Below, piece after piece: positions 23,760 through 30,722 of a stretch of DNA of 31,796 nt. Made by a program: the position numbers and the translations under genes. The DNA is from CAYHIN01 sp964356705 (lineage in GTDB: Bacteria; Patescibacteriota; Microgenomatia; CAZETR01; Amesbacteraceae), in contig CAYHIN010000006.1 of the NCBI GenBank assembly GCA_964356705.1, positions 1 to 31,796 of the forward strand. The letters are read 5' to 3'. A model generated the notes under the pieces. That model saw only the letters and a program-made list of their open reading frames with translations, was not told the DNA's origin and searched no databases. The stretch's first letter is position 1. Every line of letters begins with the position of its first letter.

Positions 23760-24775
23760 TTCATCGCATAGGTGTGTAGTTTACTCAGCTCTATGGGTGG
23801 CAAATTATCCATGGTTGGAGTCGGAGGTATCCAGGCCACATCGAAACCGGCTGATCTAACTTCTTTGTATATTCTAGTTACTCCATTTGAATCCATGGGG
23901 GCACCAGTCGGAGAATCGACTGAAAAATCCATCATTCGGCAAGTGGGTACGACCAAATCTGGTGTTAATCCTGCGTTGATCAAAACCTCAGGATCGACTT
24001 GAGTACCCTCTTTGAGTACGAATACCAGGTTGGGCCTACGACCGGTGATCCTATATATGTTACCGGCAGATTCTGCAATGTCCTCCAAAGGAAAAAGATC
24101 CTTTTCTCCTGTGTATTCGACCCGCGCGGCGTGTCTTGTGTCATGTATAGAAAACTGCATTTTTAGTTTTTGGGCTGGATTTTCTTGTCTTACTCTTTCG
24201 AATCCATTTTCAACTGCTCTCAAAACGCTATGCTTGTGTTGGCGAGACTTTCCCCGAGCAATTGAAGACCAACCTGAGCTAGTACAACCTTCTATCCGGC
24301 CGACAGCCTCGATGATTCCTTCCAGATGTTGATAATAACTGGGATCCCCTGCTCCGTATCCTCTGATTCCAATTGGTTGACCAGGACTCAATACATTCTC
24401 TGCAATGCCTATTTGCCTTGCCTGTGAGACAAATCCGATGAGCTGTTCCGGGGTGACAGGCTTTGCACTGGTTTGCTTGTCCTTCCATCTTGACCGGGCA
24501 AATGGGCAATTCGAACAGTCTGCTGGACAGGCTCCGTCGAAAGTTGCTCCTACTGTAAGCATTGGATCCCCTGACTCAATTTGCCTCTGGCCAATGAGGT
24601 ATTCATTCAGAGCTTCGACCGTTGGGTTGAATACTCCCTTTGCATGCTGGATATCGATTTGATAGGTGAGCCTTCCTTCCCGAAATAGAATTGCCCGGTT
24701 GCCGTTGTGATAGCGCAAGACTTCTGCGGGGTGATTTTCTGAGACTTCGATGTGAGTTAGTTCTCTGCTTGGCAT
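23738..24775 (-). CDS. Radical SAM protein, divergent RlmN-like
   Basis: A 345-residue protein with the radical SAM cluster motif CPADCSNC (Cys83, Cys87, Cys90). GYGAGDPSYY (139-148) corresponds to the GEP motif, and residues 205-262 (QFSIHDTRHAARVE, then DLFPLEDIAES and TGRRPNLVFVLKEG) align in pattern with RlmN, the rRNA/tRNA A-methyltransferase. RlmN's upstream Cys (E. coli 118) is absent and Cys279 is the only late Cys, well before the C-terminus, so the RlmN ping-pong chemistry is not expected. Residues 1-75 look like an extra domain. Substrate unknown. Three sampled 60-nt lines are 48-57% GC, richer than most neighbours. Follows the Fcl-like gene after 13 nt. Confidence 0.75.
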   Translation of the reverse strand: MPSRELTHIEVSENHPAEVLRYHNGNRAILFREGRLTYQIDIQHAKGVFNPTVEALNEYLIGQRQIESGDPMLTVGATFDGACPADCSNCPFARSRWKDKQTSAKPVTPEQLIGFVSQARQIGIAENVLSPGQPIGIRGYGAGDPSYYQHLEGIIEAVGRIEGCTSSGWSSIARGKSRQHKHSVLRAVENGFERVRQENPAQKLKMQFSIHDTRHAARVEYTGEKDLFPLEDIAESAGNIYRITGRRPNLVFVLKEGTQVDPEVLINAGLTPDLVVPTCRMMDFSVDSPTGAPMDSNGVTRIYKEVRSAGFDVAWIPPTPTMDNLPPIELSKLHTYAMNQGLLGL

Positions 24776-24788
24776 ATTGCTTTACATT

Positions 24789-25715
24789 CTACACCCGACT
24801 CCTATGTTCTTTATACCAAGCAATGGTCTTTTTTAGGCCGGCTGGAAATGAAGTTTCTGCGGTAAAGCCAAAAAGCTTTGTAGCTTTTGACACATCGAGA
24901 CTGCGTCGGGGTTGACCATCCGGTTTGGTGGAATCAAAGATTATTTTGCCTTTGAACCCAGTCATTTTGCCAATTAGGGTCGCTAATTTGAGAATAGTGA
25001 TTTCTTGACCTGAGCCAATATTGATAGGCTCGGGTGAATTGTACTTGCGTGAAGCGAGAACTATGGCCCGGGATGCGTCTTTTACGAATAGGAACTCACG
25101 ACTGGCACGGCCAGTGCCCCAGATGGTTACCTCGGATTTGTTTTGTCTTACAGCCTCGACAAACTTTTTGATCAAGGCTGGGATGACGTGGGAAGAGGCC
25201 GGATCAAAATTGTCTCCTGGACCATAAAGGTTGACAGGTAAAAGATAAATGGCGTTTAGCCCGTACTCTGCCCGATATGCTTGGGCTTGGACCAAGAGCA
25301 TTTTTTTGGCCAGGCCGTATGGGGCGTTGGTTTCTTCCGGATAGCCGTTCCAAAGATCTGACTCTTTGAATGGCACCGTGGTGAACTTTGGATAAGCGCA
25401 AACAGTGCCGACAATGACGACTTTTTTTACCCTGGCCAGGTGGGCTGAATGAATCAGATTTATGCCCATTGTGGCGTTGTCATAAAAGAGTGAGGCAGGA
25501 TGGGCTTGGTTGTAGCCGATACCGCCGACACGGGCTGCGAGATGAATTACAACGTCTATATTTTTGACTAATTTTTTACAAACTTCAGCATTACGTAAAT
25601 CGTGATCAGCTGAACGAGGTATGAAGATATCTTTTTTTGACACTCCCCCACTTATTAACTCGCTTTCCACGAACTTTCCTAAAAATCCTGCTCCTCCTGT
25701 GACTAAGTACTTCAT
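24789..25715 (-). CDS. fcl: GDP-L-fucose synthase-like reductase
   Basis: A 308-residue extended SDR following gmd by an ATGA overlap, as in known GDP-fucose operons. It has GGAGFLGK (7-14), VGGIGYN, VCAYPKF with Cys106 matching the catalytic Cys of Fcl, YGLAKK (Tyr133, Lys137), and SHVIPALIKKF. GPGDNFDP places Gly167 where E. coli Fcl has the catalytic His179 (GPHDNF). The expected reaction is conversion of GDP-4-keto-6-deoxymannose to GDP-L-fucose; without the His the epimerisation step may differ. The symbol is by context and should be treated as provisional. Confidence 0.82.
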   Translation of the reverse strand: MKYLVTGGAGFLGKFVESELISGGVSKKDIFIPRSADHDLRNAEVCKKLVKNIDVVIHLAARVGGIGYNQAHPASLFYDNATMGINLIHSAHLARVKKVVIVGTVCAYPKFTTVPFKESDLWNGYPEETNAPYGLAKKMLLVQAQAYRAEYGLNAIYLLPVNLYGPGDNFDPASSHVIPALIKKFVEAVRQNKSEVTIWGTGRASREFLFVKDASRAIVLASRKYNSPEPINIGSGQEITILKLATLIGKMTGFKGKIIFDSTKPDGQPRRSLDVSKATKLFGFTAETSFPAGLKKTIAWYKEHRSRV

Positions 25716-26734
25716 ACTTGCTCGCCCTCGATCATAATTTTTACTAATTGCTTGAAATTAACTTTTGGTTTCCAACCTAGTTTTCTTTTTATCTTTGTGA
25801 AATCACCCATTAGTAAGTCTACCTCGGTCGGACGAAAATAGAGGGGGTCTATTTCTATAATTATTTTACCTGACTTTCGATCTACACCAGTCTCCTTTAA
25901 TCCCTTGCCTTTCCAGACTAGATCTATGTCTAGCAGCCTGGCTGATTCTTGTGCAAACTCACGAACGGTGTGAGTCTCTCCGGTTGCAACGACAAAATCG
26001 TCGGCTTGAGTATGTTGCAATATCTGCCACATAGCCTCGACATAATCTGGAGCATAGCCCCAATCGCGTCGGGCATCTAGGTTGCCTAAATAAAGCTTTT
26101 TATCTAGGCCTTTTTTGATGCGAGATAATCCTCTGGTAATCTTTCGTGTGACGAACGTCTCGCCACGCCTAGGAGATTCGTGATTGAAGAGAATTCCGTT
26201 TGAGGCAAATAGTCCATAGCTTTCACGATAATTTACTGTAGTCCAATAAGCGTAAACTTTTGCGACACCATATGGGGATCTGGGATAGAAGGGAGTGGTT
26301 TCTTTTTGAGGAGTGACTGCTACTTTACCAAACATTTCAGATGAAGATGCTTGGTAGAATTTGGTTTTGAGTCCTGTGTCGCGGATGGCGTCTAATAAAC
26401 GGACTGTGCCCAATCCACAAATATCACCTGTGTAGAGAGGCATGTCGAAACTTACTCGAACGTGACTTTGAGCAGCTAGATTGTAAATCTCGACCGGTTT
26501 TACTTTTTCTAAAATACGCTCTAGGTTCGAGGCGTCGGACATGTCTCCGTAATGCAGATATAGAAGAGGGTTTTCGTGTGGATCTGCATAAAGGTGCTCT
26601 ATGCGTTTGGTATTAAAAGTACTGGATCTGCGAATTAAACCATGGACTTCATAGTTTTTTTTTAATAGTAATTCTGTCAGGTATGATCCATCTTGACCTG
26701 TGATACCAGTAATCAGTGCTACTTTTTTTTTCAT
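25712..26734 (-). CDS. gmd: GDP-mannose 4,6-dehydratase
   Basis: A 340-residue complete Gmd. GITGQDGSYL (10-19) is the family's coenzyme loop, NLAAQSHVRVSF and QASSSEMFG (active-site Ser and Glu) follow, then YGVAK and the substrate-binding LGNLDARRDWGYAPDYVEAMW. It removes water from GDP-D-mannose to give GDP-4-keto-6-deoxy-D-mannose for the Fcl-like neighbour. Because GDP-heptose genes are also in the window, GDP-heptose is an alternative substrate. ATGA overlaps link it to both neighbours. Confidence 0.95.
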   Translation of the reverse strand: MKKKVALITGITGQDGSYLTELLLKKNYEVHGLIRRSSTFNTKRIEHLYADPHENPLLYLHYGDMSDASNLERILEKVKPVEIYNLAAQSHVRVSFDMPLYTGDICGLGTVRLLDAIRDTGLKTKFYQASSSEMFGKVAVTPQKETTPFYPRSPYGVAKVYAYWTTVNYRESYGLFASNGILFNHESPRRGETFVTRKITRGLSRIKKGLDKKLYLGNLDARRDWGYAPDYVEAMWQILQHTQADDFVVATGETHTVREFAQESARLLDIDLVWKGKGLKETGVDRKSGKIIIEIDPLYFRPTEVDLLMGDFTKIKRKLGWKPKVNFKQLVKIMIEGEQV

Positions 26735-27834
26735 GACTGTAATTGTATCAAAGCCATAAGAAATTTAAGACTTTGGGTTGATGATTTTTCCCAGATAAAG
26801 TTTTTTGACCAATTTTTTGCCTGAGTTGTCATGTTTTTATAACGTTTGTCGTCCTGAAGAAGTAACACAGCTTGACTTGTCATTTGGTCTATATTTCCTT
26901 TTGGACATAAGATTCCGGTATGGTTATTTTTTATCGAATCTCGGCATCCAGGAACATCGTAGGCAACTACAGGCGTTCCCATGGCATTTGCCTCGATATT
27001 TACCAGCCCCCACCCTTCGCGAATTGATGGGTTGATAAGTATGTGAGCACGGGATAACAAATCAAACTTTGTCTGCTCATCAACAAAACCATAATTTTTT
27101 ATATATCTTGGGATATTTAACTCATCTAAATAATGAGGCTCTCCTTTGCCAACAATCCACAACTTCCAAGCGGGATATGATTTATGAATTAGAGAAAATA
27201 ATTTTAGAGCGTCTTCGATACCTTTGTCTTTTGCGATTGCCCCCAGATACATCAATGTCTTTGTTTTTGATTTTTTTTGATTTGATTTTTTAACACTGAC
27301 TCCATTGTAGATTATTGAGATATTTTTTTTGTCTATCCCCCAGTCGATTAGATCGGCTTTTGTAGATAAAGAAACTGTTACAAATGGGATCTTGGTATAG
27401 AGTCGAAAAATAAATGGTTCAATAAAATATCCCAACGCGCCATAAAGATGATTGAGCGGAAACCGGAGATGATTAGTCCACCAAACCTCTTTTGCCACTT
27501 CGTGAATAAAACCTACTTTTTGACCCCTAACAAATAATGGAGTGAAAACTGGAATTCCGTGAAATTGGTCAATTATGACATCGTATGTTGTTTCTTTTTG
27601 GAATAGGTACCAAAAAACGGCTGTGATATGAAATAAGCCTATTTGATGTCCGCCCCTCACAATCTCTACACCATCTATGAGTTCGTGTGAAGGAACACCT
27701 GGAAAGCCTGAGGTAAACAAGGTCACATCGTGACCGGCTTGTACCCACGACTTGGCGTGTTCGTGAGTGACTTTTTCTGCACCACCGGCATTTGGGTGTC
27801 CTGGTCCTCGCCAAGAAAAAACAAGTATCTTCAT
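26731..27834 (-). CDS. GT4 family glycosyltransferase
   Basis: A complete 367-residue GT-B enzyme and the closest relative of the gene at the left edge. The N-domain begins MKILVFSWRGPGHPNAGGAE; shared blocks include IIDQFHGIPVFTP and GFIHEVAKEVWW. The donor domain starts MYLGAIAKDKGIEDA and has EGWGLVNIEANAMGTPVVAYDVPG with the E-x7-E pair. It stands between a second GT4 and gmd in one overlapping gene chain, which suggests it may use the GDP-sugar made by gmd and the Fcl-like enzyme. Donor and acceptor remain unassigned. Confidence 0.92.
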   Translation of the reverse strand: MKILVFSWRGPGHPNAGGAEKVTHEHAKSWVQAGHDVTLFTSGFPGVPSHELIDGVEIVRGGHQIGLFHITAVFWYLFQKETTYDVIIDQFHGIPVFTPLFVRGQKVGFIHEVAKEVWWTNHLRFPLNHLYGALGYFIEPFIFRLYTKIPFVTVSLSTKADLIDWGIDKKNISIIYNGVSVKKSNQKKSKTKTLMYLGAIAKDKGIEDALKLFSLIHKSYPAWKLWIVGKGEPHYLDELNIPRYIKNYGFVDEQTKFDLLSRAHILINPSIREGWGLVNIEANAMGTPVVAYDVPGCRDSIKNNHTGILCPKGNIDQMTSQAVLLLQDDKRYKNMTTQAKNWSKNFIWEKSSTQSLKFLMALIQLQS

Positions 27835-28943
27835 GCCGAAATAATAATGTCCCTAAATTCTTGATAACATTTCTCCCAGTTCATTTTTTGTGAATATTGA
27901 TGCGCACCACTTGATAATCTGGTCCTCAAGGTATGGTCATTTGCCAGCTTGATAATCGCTTTGGCGATTTCTTCTGGCGGCGGGTTAGCTGAAATAACTA
28001 CTCCTGTCACTTTGTCTACTACCGAATCACATAAACCAGTTACGTTTGACACTATGCTTGGGGTTTTACAAGCTGCACATTCTGTCACTGTCATACCCCA
28101 TCCTTCTTTTACGGATGGGCAAATGAGTGCCCAAGCAGATTGCATTAGACTAATTTTTTTATCCCTTTTATCCTTTTTGAAATACCATGTATTTTCGTCT
28201 GCGAAACTAACTGTATTTTGAAGTTTTAGGTCGTCTCTCAAAATTCCCAATTTTTTCCTCGCATACCCAGTTCCAATTATCACCAATTTTATTTCAGGAA
28301 ATCTTTTTGATACATATGACATTGCCTGAACTACCAAATCTGTACGTTTCATGTTTACTAACCTGTTAAGACAAATAAATAGAGGGGTCTTTGACTTTTT
28401 TCCAGGAGTGTAGCGCTTGTGATCTACACCTAATGTAAATATTTTTATTTGATTTCTGGGTATGCCCAGGTTCATTAAGTCCATGCGTGTGCTTTTTGCG
28501 TAACAAACAAATTTTGACCATCTGTAGGGCAGGTATTGGAGCTTCTCAAAAAATATGCCCAGTCTTGATATTCCACGAGGAAACTCATAGAAAAATACAT
28601 CCTTGGCAAGCTGATTTAAATAAGCAATCTTTTTTGAAGCAAATGCCCATACTGGAGTCTGCCAGTATATCGTGTTTGAAATATCTATTACTAAATCTGG
28701 CTTTTTTGAACTTGTCCAATAGTATATGGGGGCGTACAGATAGGTCGTGATAAGGTTGCCTCTTCTGATTATTTTTATCCCGTCCATAATTTCTTCAGGG
28801 CTACAACCGACAAAGCTGCGACAAAACCATGTTACCTTATGACCATCTTTCACCAATCGCTTAGCTAACTCGTAAACTATTATTTCGGCCCCGCCGACTT
28901 GGGGATGTTTGATGTCTTTCCAGTTGAGAATCAAGATATTCAT
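27831..28943 (-). CDS. GT4 family glycosyltransferase
   Basis: A 370-residue GT-B enzyme beginning MNILILNWKDIKHPQVGGAE, a GT4 acceptor-domain loop. The donor domain has LICPSVKEGWGMTVTECAACKTPSIV with E-x7-E. A Lys/Asp-rich loop near residues 245-260 is unusual. The ATG at 28943 shares ATGA with the upstream GT2 stop; the frame is open to 28997 but that extension overlaps the GT2. It is related to, but clearly distinct from, the adjacent GT4. Confidence 0.9.
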   Translation of the reverse strand: MNILILNWKDIKHPQVGGAEIIVYELAKRLVKDGHKVTWFCRSFVGCSPEEIMDGIKIIRRGNLITTYLYAPIYYWTSSKKPDLVIDISNTIYWQTPVWAFASKKIAYLNQLAKDVFFYEFPRGISRLGIFFEKLQYLPYRWSKFVCYAKSTRMDLMNLGIPRNQIKIFTLGVDHKRYTPGKKSKTPLFICLNRLVNMKRTDLVVQAMSYVSKRFPEIKLVIIGTGYARKKLGILRDDLKLQNTVSFADENTWYFKKDKRDKKISLMQSAWALICPSVKEGWGMTVTECAACKTPSIVSNVTGLCDSVVDKVTGVVISANPPPEEIAKAIIKLANDHTLRTRLSSGAHQYSQKMNWEKCYQEFRDIIISA

Positions 28944-29956
28944 TTTAGTTTGCTTTTTATGGTGCCCCACCCATAGACAAAACAGATACCGAGACACATT
29001 AAAGGGTGGATAAACCAGGCTGGATCGTGAATCTTTTTGAAACCTTTTATGGCGTCGAGGGTTGGTACAACTAGTGTAATTGAGTACAATACAAACAATA
29101 ATAGCTTAGCCTCATCTCCGGGCATGAATACACTGTATCTGCGTTTCGAGTTGTCTGCGAAATGATACTCATTGACGAATTTGAACCTTCTTTTTAAAAA
29201 TGAGGCGAGACCGCGTGAACCAGTAAGATGTATAAGAGAGTTCTTAACGAAGCCAAATCGATTATGTCCGGATTTGATCACGTCAACCATGACATCGATA
29301 GGATAATGATGTCCTGGCCTTGTATCTGCATATTTTTTTACTAAGTTTCTTCGCATCAGACATCCGTTTGTGCCAATTGTAGGTATCTTTCGAGGATCTT
29401 TGTCGAACTCCACTTCGTAATAAGTTCCACGGTCTATAGACCTGCCCAGGAGGCTCCATGACTTAGACCACTGAGGCATGCGGTCTGCCTTGCCAAGATA
29501 GAAAGGGATAGGATCAAGAGTGCCAATAAGGGCATAATATCTATCGAGTGGGGAAAAGGATCTGTCATAGTGAAAGTAGCAGCTTTCCGTGGCGACAATG
29601 GTCGGGTCTATCAAAATTGGCTGAACTAATTCTTTCAGATAGTTCTTGGTCGGCATAAAATTATCGTGATCTAAGATTAGAACAAGATTATTCTTGGCTC
29701 TGTTAAAAGCGACTCCTCGGTTATATTCAGCATTTTGAAGATGTTTGGGGACGTAAACCACTTTACATTTATATCTCTTAAGGATTGGCGCAATGAACTC
29801 CTTGCTCCCCCCGTGACCTAAGATTATTTCAATCTTGTCTTGAGGATAGTCTTGGTCTCTTACACGCCCAAGACACTCAGACAAAATGTCTAGCGAACCA
29901 TCATAAGTGGCTGTGACAACTGAAACGCTGGGTAATATTAGCTTTGTGTTTGCCAT
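28940..29956 (-). CDS. GT2 family glycosyltransferase with C-terminal membrane helices
   Basis: A 338-residue GT-A enzyme. VSVVTATYDGS, LILDHDNFM (the DxD) and PTIGTNGCLMRR are seen, and DVMVDVIKSGH is the acceptor-side acidic segment. Two hydrophobic segments lie at the C-terminus (LLLFVLYSITLVVPTL and CLGICFVYGWG). It resembles the GT2 at 6492-7496 in length and tail. ATG 29956 is preferred to GTG 29980; it lies 19 nt within the SDR gene end. Confidence 0.88.
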   Translation of the reverse strand: MANTKLILPSVSVVTATYDGSLDILSECLGRVRDQDYPQDKIEIILGHGGSKEFIAPILKRYKCKVVYVPKHLQNAEYNRGVAFNRAKNNLVLILDHDNFMPTKNYLKELVQPILIDPTIVATESCYFHYDRSFSPLDRYYALIGTLDPIPFYLGKADRMPQWSKSWSLLGRSIDRGTYYEVEFDKDPRKIPTIGTNGCLMRRNLVKKYADTRPGHHYPIDVMVDVIKSGHNRFGFVKNSLIHLTGSRGLASFLKRRFKFVNEYHFADNSKRRYSVFMPGDEAKLLLFVLYSITLVVPTLDAIKGFKKIHDPAWFIHPLMCLGICFVYGWGTIKSKLK

Positions 29957-30702
29957 ACTCGCTTTTGGAGATAATGCCACACTTTAGCAGGTATGAACCT
30001 TTGCATAAAGGTGAGCAGAAGAGCATCTGAACCGAGCAACTTTTCTGGCGGAGGGTTGGGATCGTTCAGGATCTTTATAATATTTTCTCCCAGAGAATTC
30101 GAATCAAGAAGCGGCAGCAAAAACTTTAATAACGGGATCTTAACTCGGGCCGAATCTTTTGGAAGCGAGCTGTTGGATGCGATCGCGCCGGGAAAGATGC
30201 AAATCGTATGAACACCACTTGAATACTGCTCGTGATGGATTGCGAGACTGATTGCGCGCAGTGCAAATTTCGAAGCTGAGTAGATGCTAAAGTTTGGGAA
30301 GCTAATGATCCCACATATGGAAGCGACACTGATCAAATAACCCCGGGTCTTGGCAAGATGAGGTAGTGTCAAAGTCGCTATCCGAAAAAAACCAATTGTG
30401 TTGATATCATAAACTTTCATTAAATCTTTAGGGGTGAAATCAGTGGCAAGACCCTTTGGACTTACTCCGACCAAATAAATGACCGCGTCTAATCTTTTCG
30501 AACTTCTCAGGATATTGGCTACTGACTGCTCACAAGACAAATCATTTGTGACATCTATTTTCAACGGAATTATGAACTTACTTTTGGGGATGATTGTGGT
30601 GTTGAATCCAGCATAAACGGTGTAGCCAGCGTTTATAAGCTTTTCACAAGTTTTCTGACCTACATTCGACGAAGCCCCTATAACTAAAGCAATTTTTCGC
30701 AT
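29938..30702 (-). CDS. Classical short-chain dehydrogenase/reductase
   Basis: A 254-residue classical SDR with GASSNVG (9-15), an Asp51-Val-Thr dinucleotide contact, active-site Ser (SVAS 125-128), YSASK (Tyr141, Lys145) and PGAIA. It should reduce a keto group or oxidise an alcohol using NAD(P)H. Lacking the extended C-domain of sugar-nucleotide SDRs, it may act on a lipid or a free or bound sugar. It is followed, with overlap, by the GT2. TAAAAT lies 6 nt before its ATG. Confidence 0.88.
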   Translation of the reverse strand: MRKIALVIGASSNVGQKTCEKLINAGYTVYAGFNTTIIPKSKFIIPLKIDVTNDLSCEQSVANILRSSKRLDAVIYLVGVSPKGLATDFTPKDLMKVYDINTIGFFRIATLTLPHLAKTRGYLISVASICGIISFPNFSIYSASKFALRAISLAIHHEQYSSGVHTICIFPGAIASNSSLPKDSARVKIPLLKFLLPLLDSNSLGENIIKILNDPNPPPEKLLGSDALLLTFMQRFIPAKVWHYLQKRVWQTQS

Positions 30703-30708
30703 GGGCTG

Positions 30709-30714
30709 ATTTTA
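30709..30714 (-). promoter_or_regulatory. Candidate -10 element of the SDR gene
   Basis: TAAAAT on the minus strand, 6 nt before ATG 30702, in the 20-nt gap after the right-edge gene; no -35 recognised. Confidence 0.35.
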
Positions 30715-30722
30715 CATCCTGG

